This document shows, one piece after another, positions 41,220 to 49,671 of a DNA stretch of 64,000 nucleotides (position 1 is the stretch's first letter; every line of letters starts with the position of its first letter). This DNA comes from Paraburkholderia caffeinilytica (GTDB taxonomy: Bacteria; Pseudomonadota; Gammaproteobacteria; Burkholderiales; Burkholderiaceae). The stretch covers positions 3,410,001-3,474,000 of the forward strand of contig NZ_CP031467.1 of the NCBI RefSeq assembly GCF_003368325.1, in the 5' to 3' direction. The position numbers and the translations under genes are program-made. The notes under the pieces were generated by a model. It did not search any database. It worked only from the letters and a program-made list of their open reading frames with translations, and was not told the origin of the DNA.

Positions 41220-41237
41220 TTTTAACTTATGTTAAAA
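41220..41237. promoter_or_regulatory. Palindrome over the start codon of a LysR gene
   Basis: TTTTAAC (41220-41226) and GTTAAAA (41231-41237) form a perfect 7-4-7 inverted repeat with the ATG (41229-41231) at its centre. It contains a T-N11-A core usual for LysR sites, so autoregulation at the start codon is likely. An AT-rich ATATATA stretch at 41211 may be the -10. Confidence 0.6.
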
Positions 41238-42200
41238 GCTGCCACGTTTCGTCAATTGAAAGCCTTGCATACGGTCGCGAAGCTCGGCAGCGTGTCGCGC
41301 GCCGCCGAGGAATTGAAGCTCACGCAGCCGGCAGTGTCGCTTCAGGTGCGTCTGCTCGAGGAGGCCGCGGGCGCGCCGCTGTTGCAGCGGGTGGGCCGTG
41401 GCGTGCAGTTGACCGCGGCGGGTGAAATCCTCGCGCGCTATGCGCTGGAAATCCTCGATCTATGGAACGGCGCGGCGGACGATCTCGCCGCCTTGCAAGG
41501 CGAGCAGGGCGGCACGCTGCGCATTGGCGCGATCACGACCGCCGAATATCTGATTCCGCCGTTCCTGGTGCGTTTCACCGAATCGCGCCCGCAAGTGAAG
41601 GTGCAGTTCAAGGTCGGCAATCGCGCCGACATCATCCGCATGCTCGCCACGCACGAGATCGATCTCGCGGTGATGGGCAGCGCGCCGCGCGAATTGCGCA
41701 CGGTGGCCACGGCGTTCGCCAGGCATCCGATGGCGTTCGTCGCCTCGCCCGCCCATGCGCTGATGAAGAAAAAGCGCCTGTCGCTGGACGATCTGCAAAC
41801 CGCGAATCTGTTCGTGCGGGAGCGAGGCTCGGGCACGCGCTCGACTGTCGAGAATCTGTTTCGACTCGCCGGCCACAAGCTGCATATCGGTTCCGAACTC
41901 TCGAGCAACGAGGCAATCAAGCAACTGGTCGAGGCGGGTCTGGGCATCGCGTTTCTGTCGCTGCATGCGTGCTCGCTGGAATTTCAGGCGGGCTTGCTGG
42001 CGTTGCTGCCCTTGCCCGCGAATCCGATCGAGCGCGACTGGTACGTGATGCATGTATCCGACAAACGTCTGCCGCATGTCGCCGGCCTGTTCCGCGATTT
42101 TCTGATCGAGCACGGCATGTCCGGCGCGGTACCGGTGCCGCTGCCGACTGTCGCCGCGGCGAAGCGGCGCCGTCAGGCGCGTGAGGCAAGCCCGGTTTGA
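41229..42200 (+). CDS. LysR-family regulator (CbbR-like)
   Basis: A 323-residue LysR protein. The N-terminus (LKALHTVAKLGSVSRAAEEL, TQPAVSLQVRLLEEAAGAPL) and GGTLRIGAITTAEYLIPPFL are typical of the CbbR/CysB-like branch. The C-terminal 25 residues (VPLPTVAAAKRRRQAREASP) are an unconserved basic tail. No ribosome binding site is visible, and a palindrome overlaps the ATG. It stands before an NCS1 permease, an FAD oxidoreductase and an aldehyde dehydrogenase, and probably controls that catabolic set; there is no Calvin-cycle gene here, so CbbR itself is not meant. Confidence 0.88.
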   Translation: MLKAATFRQLKALHTVAKLGSVSRAAEELKLTQPAVSLQVRLLEEAAGAPLLQRVGRGVQLTAAGEILARYALEILDLWNGAADDLAALQGEQGGTLRIGAITTAEYLIPPFLVRFTESRPQVKVQFKVGNRADIIRMLATHEIDLAVMGSAPRELRTVATAFARHPMAFVASPAHALMKKKRLSLDDLQTANLFVRERGSGTRSTVENLFRLAGHKLHIGSELSSNEAIKQLVEAGLGIAFLSLHACSLEFQAGLLALLPLPANPIERDWYVMHVSDKRLPHVAGLFRDFLIEHGMSGAVPVPLPTVAAAKRRRQAREASPV

Positions 42201-42342
42201 AGGGTGGATTCTCGCTATTTGCTTCGACGTTTGCGCGAGAGCGGACCCGAATGAGGTCCCCGCGCGGCCTTTGGTTGCATCCGTAGAGCCTTGTGCGGCG
42301 GTCATTTGCGCTTACATCGCCCGCGATCGAAGTAAAGGTTGG

Positions 42343-42363
42343 GCGGGCGATATTTTTGCCCGC
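42343..42363 (+). terminator. Weak hairpin after the LysR gene
   Basis: GCGGGC (42343-42348) pairs with GCCCGC (42358-42363) around an AT-rich 9-base loop. Short, without a T-tract; it may end the LysR transcript. The 266-base gap it lies in (42202-42467) has no other recognisable feature. Confidence 0.3.
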
Positions 42364-42467
42364 GCCGATTGTCTTTACAGTGACGTCCAGACATCTGAGA
42401 AAAGTGGACGCCGCATCTTCGTGGCGAGCCATCGTGAACGACCTGGCCGTCACAGGAGCTGGAGACA

Positions 42468-44072
42468 ATGAGCAGTAGCAGCATCACCCAAGTCGAAACA
42501 TTCGGTTTTGAACGCATTCCGGACCGTTCGCGTTATGCGCGGCCGATCGATCTGTTCCGCTTGCTGTTTGGCGGTTGCAATACCTTTTCCACCTCCGTGC
42601 TCGGCAGTTTTCCGGTGCTGCTCGGTCTGTCGTTCAAGGCGGGCGTCTATTCGATCGTGCTCGGCGTGGTGATCGGTTCCTGCATCCTCGCGCCGATGGG
42701 CCTGTTCGGTCCGCGCAACGGCACGAGCGATCCGGTTTCGTCGGGCGCGCATTTCGGTATCCATGGCCGGATCGTCGGCTCCTTTCTGGCGGTGTTGACC
42801 GCCGTCGCGTTCTTCTCGCTGGCGGTGTGGAGTTCGGGCGACGCGCTCGTGGGCGGCGCGAATCATCTGCTCGGCCTGCCGGTCAACTGGATGACGCTGA
42901 GCTTCGCGTACGGTCTTTTTGCGGTGCTGGTGCTGACCGTGTGCGTCTACGGTTTCCGCTTCATGCTGTGGGTCAACAAGATCGCCGTGTGGGCGGCAAG
43001 TCTCTTGTTCGTGGTCGGCATCGTGGCGTTCGCCGGGCCGTTCAATAGCGCGTACGCTGGCAAGGTGGCATTCGGCTCGGTGGGTTTCTGGCCGGCGTTC
43101 GTGAGCGCCGTGCTGGTCGCGATGAGCAATCCGGTGTCGTTTGCCTGCACGCTCGGCGACTGGGCTCGCTATATTCCGCAGAACACGCCGAAGAAGCGCA
43201 CGATCCTCGCGGTGATGCTCGCGCAACTGGCCACCTTCGTGCCGTTCTTCTTTGGTCTCGCCACCGCGACGATCATCGCCAGCAAGGCGCCGGATTTCAT
43301 CGCATCGAATAACTATGTGGGCGGGCTGCTGGCGATCTCGCCGAACTGGTTCTTTCTGCCGGTGTGTCTGATCGCGATCATCGGCGGGATGTCGACGGGC
43401 ACCACCGCGCTGTACGGCACCGGGCTCGACATGTCGAGCATGTTCCCGAAGTTTCTGAATCGCGTGCGCGCCACGCTGCTGATCGGCAGCCTCGCCATCG
43501 GCTTCATCTTTCTTGGCCGCTTCGCGTTCAATCTGGTCGAAAGCGTGTCGACGTTCTCGGTGCTGATCAACGTCTGCAGTTGCCCGTGGATGGTGATCAT
43601 GATCATCGGCTTCGTGACGCGGCGCGGTTTCTATCTGTCCGACGATCTGCAGGTGTTCAATCGCGGCGGCCGTGGCGGCCACTACTGGTTCACGCACGGC
43701 TGGAACTGGCGTGCGATGGGCGCGTGGATTCCGAGCGCGGTGGTCGGCCTGTGCTTCGTCAATCTGCCGGATCAGTTCGTCGGCCCGCTCGGGCAGCTCG
43801 CCGGCGGTCTCGACATCAGCATGCCGGTTTCGCTGACGCTGGCCTGCGCGTTGTATATCGCGTTGCTGCAGTGCTTTCCCGAACCGGATGGCGTGTATGG
43901 ACCGCTTGGCCGCCGTTGGTTGCGTAGCGGGGCGCAGCGCAATGTGACCGTGCATCCGGTAGTGCCGGCGACCAAGCTTAAGGCTGGCGGGCCGCACATG
44001 AGGACGCAAACGCAGCAGCGCGCCGTGCGGCGCGAACGCGAAGACGTGCTGGACACGCAGGACGCGGGTTGA
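42468..44072 (+). CDS. NCS1-family permease (purine/cytosine permease type)
   Basis: A 534-residue inner-membrane transporter with about twelve helices. Features of the family: FGFERIPDRSRYARPIDLFR at the N-terminus, GPRNGTSDPVSSGAHFGIHG (helix 3 region) and NPVSFACTLGDWARYIPQNT. NCS1 transporters carry nucleobases, hydantoins, thiamine precursors and related small N-heterocycles with sodium or protons. The first helices lie near FRLLFGGCNTFSTSVLGSF. GGAG precedes the ATG by 7 bases. The C-terminal 40 residues are hydrophilic and unconserved. With the FAD oxidoreductase 165 bases on, it likely imports the compound that enzyme oxidises; which compound is not certain. Confidence 0.87.
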   Translation: MSSSSITQVETFGFERIPDRSRYARPIDLFRLLFGGCNTFSTSVLGSFPVLLGLSFKAGVYSIVLGVVIGSCILAPMGLFGPRNGTSDPVSSGAHFGIHGRIVGSFLAVLTAVAFFSLAVWSSGDALVGGANHLLGLPVNWMTLSFAYGLFAVLVLTVCVYGFRFMLWVNKIAVWAASLLFVVGIVAFAGPFNSAYAGKVAFGSVGFWPAFVSAVLVAMSNPVSFACTLGDWARYIPQNTPKKRTILAVMLAQLATFVPFFFGLATATIIASKAPDFIASNNYVGGLLAISPNWFFLPVCLIAIIGGMSTGTTALYGTGLDMSSMFPKFLNRVRATLLIGSLAIGFIFLGRFAFNLVESVSTFSVLINVCSCPWMVIMIIGFVTRRGFYLSDDLQVFNRGGRGGHYWFTHGWNWRAMGAWIPSAVVGLCFVNLPDQFVGPLGQLAGGLDISMPVSLTLACALYIALLQCFPEPDGVYGPLGRRWLRSGAQRNVTVHPVVPATKLKAGGPHMRTQTQQRAVRREREDVLDTQDAG

Positions 44073-44237
44073 GCCGTATTGACCAGGGCGCTCAGGGCAG
44101 GTGCGGTTGGACTTCGCGGAGGCGGCGTCGAGGTGGCATGACAAGCTGTATCGCGGCGACACTGAGGCCGCACCGAGGCAGCAATCATGCAGGCAAGCAG
44201 TCAATGCAATGGTATTCAAGTTGAGTAGGCAAACAAG

Positions 44238-45629
44238 ATGAGCGAGTCAGTAAAGCGCGCGTTTGAAGGTGTAAAGCTGTTTCCGTTCTGGCTGGACAAT
44301 CCGCGTGCACCGGCAGTCGAACGGGAATTGATCGGTCCGACCTCAGCGGATCTGGTGATCGTTGGCGGTGGGTTTACCGGATTGTGGGCCGCGATTCAGG
44401 CAAAAGAAGCGGACCCGTCGCTCGACGTCGTGCTGGTCGAGGCGGGGAAGGTGGCTTACGGCGCGTCGGGCCGTCCGGGCGGAATCATTTCCACCTCGGT
44501 GATGCATGGCCTGCCGAATGCGACGCGGGTCTTTCCACAAGATCTCGACGTGCTGGAAAAGCTGGGCCAGGAGAATCTCGACGGTTTCAAGGAGTCGTTG
44601 ACGCGTTACGGCATTGAAGCGGACGTCGAATGGAACGGCGAGATGACGGTTGCGGTCGATCCGGGGCATCTCGATCATCTGAAAGGCGACTACGAGCTGC
44701 ACGTGGCGCATGGGCACGATGTCGTTCTGCTCGACAGCAAGGGCGCGCGCGAACAACTCGATTCACCGCTGTTCGCAGGCGCGATGTGGTCGCGCAATCG
44801 CAGCGGCACGATTCATCCGGCGAAGCTCGCGTGGGGCCTGAAGGCCGCCGCGTTGAAGCTCGGCGTGCGTTTGCATGAACACTCGCCGATCACGCGCCTC
44901 GAAGATCTCGGCGCGACGATGATCGTGCATACGCAGGCGGGCCGTATCGACACGCCACGCGTGCTGCTCGGCACGGGCACCGCGGATGTGGGCGTGACCG
45001 ATATCAGGCGGCGCGTGATGCAGGTGCGCGATCACATCATCGCGACCGCGCCTTTGAGCGACGAGCAGATGGCGCGCATCGGCTGGAACAATCGCCAGGG
45101 CATCTACGATACGCGTACGCAGCTCAACTATTTCCGTCTCACCAGAGACAACCGGATCATCTTCGGCGGCCGTGTGAGCTATCACTTCGGCGGCGATCCG
45201 AATCCGGCTGCGGATCGTGACGAGCGCACCTACTACAAGCTCGCTGAAGCGTTCTACCGCACGTTCCCGCAACTCGACGACGTGCGCTTCACGCATGCAT
45301 GGGGTGGCCCGATCGACTACTGCTCACGCGGCGCCGTGTTCGCGCGCCGCTATCACGGCGGCAAGAGCGTGTTTGTCGCGGGCTATACGGGTTTCGGCGT
45401 GGCGGGCAGCCGCTTCGGTGCGAAGATGGGTCTCGACATGCTGTGGAATCGCGAGACGCTGATTACGTCGCTGGATATTTCGCGCAAGGGGCCGTCGTAC
45501 ATTCCGCCGGAACCGCTGCGCTGGATCGCCGCGAAGATTACCTTCAACGCGTTCGACGGCGCCGACGATCGCGGCGGCTGGCGGCGTCTCTGGATCAATT
45601 CGATCAAGGCGCTGGGCTTTCCGATGTAG
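44238..45629 (+). CDS. FAD-dependent amine oxidoreductase (PuuB-like)
   Basis: A 463-residue DAO-family flavoenzyme. The FAD site is DLVIVGGGFTGLWAAIQAKE, preceded by a PFWLDNPRAP leader usual in gamma-glutamylputrescine oxidase relatives; GASGRPGGIISTSVMHGLPN and FVAGYTGFGVAGSRFGAKMG are further family sites. It would oxidise an amine to an aldehyde or imine with release of ammonia and hydrogen peroxide. The aldehyde dehydrogenase gene at 46360 could take the next step, and the permease upstream could bring in substrate. The polyamine assignment is inferred from family only; other secondary amines are possible. Confidence 0.85.
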   Translation: MSESVKRAFEGVKLFPFWLDNPRAPAVERELIGPTSADLVIVGGGFTGLWAAIQAKEADPSLDVVLVEAGKVAYGASGRPGGIISTSVMHGLPNATRVFPQDLDVLEKLGQENLDGFKESLTRYGIEADVEWNGEMTVAVDPGHLDHLKGDYELHVAHGHDVVLLDSKGAREQLDSPLFAGAMWSRNRSGTIHPAKLAWGLKAAALKLGVRLHEHSPITRLEDLGATMIVHTQAGRIDTPRVLLGTGTADVGVTDIRRRVMQVRDHIIATAPLSDEQMARIGWNNRQGIYDTRTQLNYFRLTRDNRIIFGGRVSYHFGGDPNPAADRDERTYYKLAEAFYRTFPQLDDVRFTHAWGGPIDYCSRGAVFARRYHGGKSVFVAGYTGFGVAGSRFGAKMGLDMLWNRETLITSLDISRKGPSYIPPEPLRWIAAKITFNAFDGADDRGGWRRLWINSIKALGFPM

Positions 45630-45700
45630 TCGCCGTTGTCGCTGCTGCCGTAGTGATCGATGTGCCTGGCGGTTTTTATTGGTTGCCGCCAGAATAAAAA

Positions 45701-45747
45701 AACCGCACCTTAGGGGGTACCGCACCTTAAGGTGCGGGGGTGCGGTT
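45701..45747. terminator. Bidirectional hairpin between FAD oxidoreductase and cupin genes
   Basis: An outer stem AACCGCACC (45701-45709) with GGTGCGGTT (45739-45747) encloses a second, perfect 18-bp palindrome (45720-45737). On the - strand it is followed by seven T residues, making a strong terminator for the cupin gene. It also separates it from the convergent oxidoreductase gene. Confidence 0.85.
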
Positions 45748-45779
45748 CTTGTTGAAGCAACGGTGCGATGCAGTATGAA

Positions 45780-46151
45780 TCAACCGCAGTACACGATGCT
45801 GTACTTCTTGGTCGCGACCGGCATATGCCACGTGCCCGAGAAGCCCTTGTGCAGGATGAAGGCGTCGCCGGCGGCATAGCGTTCGCTGCGGCCGTCGTCG
45901 CTGGTGATGACGACTTCGCCTTCGATCAGCACGCAGACTTCGTGGATCGGCAGGTCGGCCAGCTTCAGCGTGCCCGCATCGCATTGCCACACGCCTGCGG
46001 AGAGCATATTGGTCGCGTCGGAGAAGGCGTTGAGGGCGTGCGGTGCCTTGGCGCCTTCGAGAATGACGTCGGCGGGATCGTGCAGGGCGGGGTTCAGGCC
46101 GGAAGCGCCGGGGCCTTTGGCGTCGATGCGGGTGAAAGTGATGGTGCTCAT
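45780..46151 (-). CDS. Cupin-domain protein
   Basis: A 123-residue single cupin domain (DUF861/Cupin_3 type): SAGVWQCDAGTLKLADLPIH, EVCVLIEGEVVITSDDGRSE and GDAFILHKGFSGTWHMPVAT. Such small cupins often act as isomerases or small-ligand binding proteins in amine and ureide catabolism. AGGAG lies 5 bases before the ATG at 46151; the frame extends upstream to 46262 with no homology. It faces the aldehyde dehydrogenase gene across about 200 bases and ends at a strong terminator. Its role in the pathway is unclear. Confidence 0.85.
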   Translation of the reverse strand: MSTITFTRIDAKGPGASGLNPALHDPADVILEGAKAPHALNAFSDATNMLSAGVWQCDAGTLKLADLPIHEVCVLIEGEVVITSDDGRSERYAAGDAFILHKGFSGTWHMPVATKKYSIVYCG

Positions 46152-46359
46152 GTGTCTCTCCTGGTTAGTGCGATTCGAAGCCGAGGGTTTCGATGACGGC
46201 ATCGAAGCAGAACCGGAGTCTGAGCCAAAGCTGCGTAACGATGAATTTCGATTTGAAGACATTCAGATTGAGCGGCGTCGATGTAAAGCATTCGATACCG
46301 CTCTCGGCCGTTGTGTCGGCCCGACGTCTGACCCAACCATTCATGTAAAGGACAAGCCC

Positions 46360-47814
46360 ATGCAACACGCCAAACAGTTTTATATCGACGGCCAGTGGGT
46401 CGACCCGGTCGGCCCGGTCAACCCGCAAGACGCGGCCAAGGCCGCCACGCTCGACGTGATCGATCCGTCGACGGCCACCGCGTTCGCGCAGATTTCGCTC
46501 GGCAGCGCGGCCGATGTCGACCGTGCCGTGACGGCGGCGAAGCGTGCCTTTCCTGCCTACAGCGAGACCACGATCGCGCAGCGAATCGATCTGCTGCAGG
46601 CGATCCTCGACGTCTACCGCAAGCGTTACGACGACATGGTGCATGCGATCAGCCGGGAGATGGGCGCGCCGCTGCAATATGCGAACGATGCGCAGGCGTG
46701 GACCGGCGTCGCGCATCTGGAGACGATGATCCGCACGCTCGACACGTTCGAGTTCGAGTACGTGAAGAGCAGCATTGTGATCCGCAAGGAAGCGGTTGGC
46801 GTGTGCGGGCTGATTACGCCGTGGAACTGGCCGGCCTTGCAGATCGCCACCAAGGTCGTGCCCGCGCTCGCGGCCGGCTGCACGATGGTGCTCAAGCCTT
46901 CGGAACTGGCGCCGCTCTCGGGCATCGTCTTCGCCGAGATCCTCGACGAAGCGGGCGTGCCGCCCGGCGTGTTCAACCTCGTCAACGGCGAAGGCGCAAC
47001 GGTGGGCGAGGCGATGTCGCGTCATCCGGACATCGACATGATGTCGTTCACCGGTTCGACGCGTGCGGGCGTGCAGGTCGCCAAGGCCGCGGCGGATACG
47101 GTCAAGCGCGTGCATCAGGAACTGGGCGGCAAATCGGCCAACCTGATTCTCGAAGATGCCGATCTGAAACACGCTGTGATGCGCGGTGTCCGTGCGTGTT
47201 TCGACAACAGCGGCCAGTCGTGCGATGCGCCCACGCGCATGTTCGTGCCGCGCGCACGCCTTGCCGAGGCCTTGGCGTACGCGAAGGAAGCGGCTGAAGT
47301 GCTGGTCGTCGGTCCCGCGGACGCGAAGGGCATCGATCTCGGACCGGTCATCAGCGAGCAGCAGTTCGACAAGATCCAGCGGCTGATCGGCGTGGGCGTC
47401 GAAGAGGGCGCCACGCTGGTGGCAGGCGGCCCAGGCCGTCCCGAGGGATTGAAGGACGGCTACTTCGTGCGCCCGACAGTGTTCGGCAACGTCACGCCGA
47501 ACATGACGATCGCGCGTGAAGAGATTTTCGGACCGGTGCTGTCGATCCTCGGCTACGACTCCGAAGACGAAGCGATCGCGATGGCCAACGACAGCCTCTA
47601 CGGCCTCGCGGGCTATGTGCAATCCGCTTCGATCGAGCACGCGCACGCCGTGGCGAAGCGCCTGCGCACCGGCACGATCTATCTGAACTATGCGGACTAC
47701 AGCCCCGATGCGCCGTTCGGCGGCTTCAAGCAATCGGGCAATGGCCGCGAGTATGGCGAATTCGGCCTCGAGGATTTTCTGGAGATCAAGGGCGTGGTGG
47801 GTTACGCGAGTTGA
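46360..47814 (+). CDS. NAD(P)-dependent aldehyde dehydrogenase
   Basis: A 484-residue ALDH. Catalytic cysteine 288 lies in SGQSCDAP, glutamate 254 in QELGGKS, and MSFTGSTRAGVQVAKA and GLITPWNWPALQIATKVVPA form the cofactor site. It oxidises an aldehyde to a carboxylate. With the FAD oxidoreductase upstream it could complete an amine to acid conversion. The start is ATG 46360, giving a standard N-terminus (KQFYIDGQWVDPVG); the frame is open far upstream into the cupin region but without homology. The C-terminal FGGFKQSGNGREYGEFGLED is conserved. No strong binding site was seen (GACAAGCCC). Confidence 0.93.
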   Translation: MQHAKQFYIDGQWVDPVGPVNPQDAAKAATLDVIDPSTATAFAQISLGSAADVDRAVTAAKRAFPAYSETTIAQRIDLLQAILDVYRKRYDDMVHAISREMGAPLQYANDAQAWTGVAHLETMIRTLDTFEFEYVKSSIVIRKEAVGVCGLITPWNWPALQIATKVVPALAAGCTMVLKPSELAPLSGIVFAEILDEAGVPPGVFNLVNGEGATVGEAMSRHPDIDMMSFTGSTRAGVQVAKAAADTVKRVHQELGGKSANLILEDADLKHAVMRGVRACFDNSGQSCDAPTRMFVPRARLAEALAYAKEAAEVLVVGPADAKGIDLGPVISEQQFDKIQRLIGVGVEEGATLVAGGPGRPEGLKDGYFVRPTVFGNVTPNMTIAREEIFGPVLSILGYDSEDEAIAMANDSLYGLAGYVQSASIEHAHAVAKRLRTGTIYLNYADYSPDAPFGGFKQSGNGREYGEFGLEDFLEIKGVVGYAS

Positions 47815-47944
47815 GTCTGCGTGACGGCCGGCCGGTGATGTGACTCAATGGCGTGCTTCAGTGGCGTGCTTCATTGACGTACCTTGCGCCGCGCCGGCAG
47901 TTGTCCGATGGCCATTCCAATCTGCGAGCGCCGTTTGCGGGCGT

Positions 47945-47950
47945 CTATAA
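47945..47950 (+). promoter_or_regulatory. Consensus -10 hexamer before the small lipoprotein gene
   Basis: TATAAT lies 34 bases before the GTG start at 47985, which would give a short leader. No good -35 is at 16-18 bases upstream, so activity may need an activator. Confidence 0.4.
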
Positions 47951-47984
47951 TCTTTGCCGGAATTCGCCATCGGATCTTGAACCT

Positions 47985-48443
47985 GTGAAAACGACTATCG
48001 CCATTGTGCTTGCCGCGCTTGCCCTGAGCGCCTGTGCGTCTGCTGAAAAAGAGGAGGCGCAGGCGCGCGACTTCACCCGCTCCGAGAACCTGCTCGATGC
48101 CGCGCAGCGTAACGCCGCTGTCGGATGCGCGGATCAGACGCAGTGCGACAAAGCCTGGTCGCTCACCAAGGACTACGTGGCGGCGCATTCCTACACGTCG
48201 ATCGTTCGCGCGGACGCGGTAGCGATCGAGACCGACGTACCGGGCCGCTCGGGGCATGCGGTCTATTCGGCCACACGCGTGGCCAAGGGCGGCGGGGCGA
48301 CGATCACGCTGTATGCGCAGTGCCGCGGCATGTATGGCCCGGATCGCGCGGAGGGCTCCGACTACGACGATTGCGTGAAGCAGATCGGTCCGACGCAAAA
48401 CGGCTTCGTGCCGTTTCTGAACCAGCATCTGTCCAGCCAGTAA
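47985..48443 (+). CDS. Small periplasmic lipoprotein of unknown function
   Basis: A 152-residue protein with a lipoprotein signal (VKTTIAIVLAALALSAC; cysteine 17 as the lipid-modified residue). The mature part has a heptad-like start (EKEEAQARDFTRSENLLDAA), then four cysteines (VGCADQTQCD, YAQCRG, DDCVKQ) that could form two disulfides. I do not recognise a family beyond Burkholderia-type hypothetical lipoproteins. The GTG start is favoured by the lipobox position; the frame is open upstream to 47853. A TATAAT hexamer lies 34 bases before the start. Confidence 0.72.
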   Translation: MKTTIAIVLAALALSACASAEKEEAQARDFTRSENLLDAAQRNAAVGCADQTQCDKAWSLTKDYVAAHSYTSIVRADAVAIETDVPGRSGHAVYSATRVAKGGGATITLYAQCRGMYGPDRAEGSDYDDCVKQIGPTQNGFVPFLNQHLSSQ

Positions 48444-48602
48444 CGAGCCTGTCTTCAGGTCGCGAGGCGACGTGGCAACATCCGTTCGAATGCATCGACA
48501 CTACACAGCACGTACGGATTCTTGTGGGCGAGGGCGGGAGCGCCGCTAACGGAACGGATCGAGCGACGCACTGCCGCCCGCATGCGCCACTCGCTCACGT
48601 CG

Positions 48603-49553
48603 CTACAGCAACAGTTCGATCGAATGAAACAGGCGGCGCAGTTCGGGGTCTTGCGAGCGCGCGCCTTCGTCGACGACTTCACGCAAACACGCCAGAAAGC
48701 ACGTGGCCGCCGGACTCGTCGGCGCGCCGCGGCGTGACGTGATGCTGACGATGGTTTCATCCACCGTCTCGCGCAAGGGCAGCGCCCACAGATTCTCCTT
48801 TGCGATACTCACCTCGACGAGCGGCCACGGAAAAATGCTGAGCATGTCCGTCCGCGCGAGCAGGCCGAGCACGACCGCGAGCGAATGCGCGAGATGGATC
48901 GTGTGCGGCACCCTCATGCCGCGCTTGCGGAACAGGTTGTCCGAGATCGACTCGCGGCTCGCCGGGTCCCAGTTCAACACCCACTCGGCGTCTTCCAGCT
49001 CGAGCAGCGTGCGGCAACCCGCCTTGGGATGATCGCGGCGCGCGACCACCGCCGAATGCGTCGAAAACAGCGGTACGTTGTGAAACTCCGATTGCGGGGA
49101 AGCAGGCGGGGGGCGGCCAATCGAGAAATCGAGGCTGCCGTCGCGCAAGCGCGGTTGCACGACCGCCAACAGACCTTCGAAGAATTCCAATTGGACTTCC
49201 GGCATGCGCTGCCGGAACCGCTGCACCGTGGGCGGCAGAAAAGTCAGCGCCACCCACGGCGTGACACCGATCGACAGTTTGCCGGCCGCCGCGCCGCGCA
49301 TCGCCTCGATCTCCGCTTCCGCGCGCTGCAACTGGCCAAGCACCAGCCGAGCATGCACGACCAGCGCGCGGCCGAACTCCGTGAACGCGACGCCGCTCGC
49401 GCCCCGCACCAGTAGCGGCGCGTGCAGATCGGCCTCCAGTTCGCGCATCGCCTTGGTCACGGCGGCCGGCGAAAGGTCGAGTGAACGGGCGGCGGCCCGG
49501 ATACTGCCGGTATCCGCGATGGCCGCTAAGGTGCTGAGTTGATGCAGTTTCAT
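48603..49553 (-). CDS. LysR-family regulator of the M20 amidohydrolase locus
   Basis: A 316-residue LysR protein. Start at ATG 49553 (MKLHQLSTLAAIADTGSIRA) fits the family; a longer frame reaches 49598. DNA-binding region: AAARSLDLSPAAVTKAMREL; effector domain: LSIGVTPWVALTFLPPTVQR. It resembles AbgR/TsaR-type regulators, which control aminobenzoyl-glutamate or aromatic acid genes. The divergent M20 amidohydrolase gene starts 119 bases away, so it is the likely target. The region 48444-48602 after its stop has no recognisable feature. Confidence 0.87.
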   Translation of the reverse strand: MKLHQLSTLAAIADTGSIRAAARSLDLSPAAVTKAMRELEADLHAPLLVRGASGVAFTEFGRALVVHARLVLGQLQRAEAEIEAMRGAAAGKLSIGVTPWVALTFLPPTVQRFRQRMPEVQLEFFEGLLAVVQPRLRDGSLDFSIGRPPPASPQSEFHNVPLFSTHSAVVARRDHPKAGCRTLLELEDAEWVLNWDPASRESISDNLFRKRGMRVPHTIHLAHSLAVVLGLLARTDMLSIFPWPLVEVSIAKENLWALPLRETVDETIVSITSRRGAPTSPAATCFLACLREVVDEGARSQDPELRRLFHSIELLL

Positions 49554-49671
49554 CTGGAAAACCCGTAGATACGTGGCAACCATTGGTTGCCGCCGCAACG
49601 ATTCTACGCCTGCCGCTGGAAAATCGGCGTGGTTATGCTGGGTTCACGCTTTCATAGACGGAGACGACATC

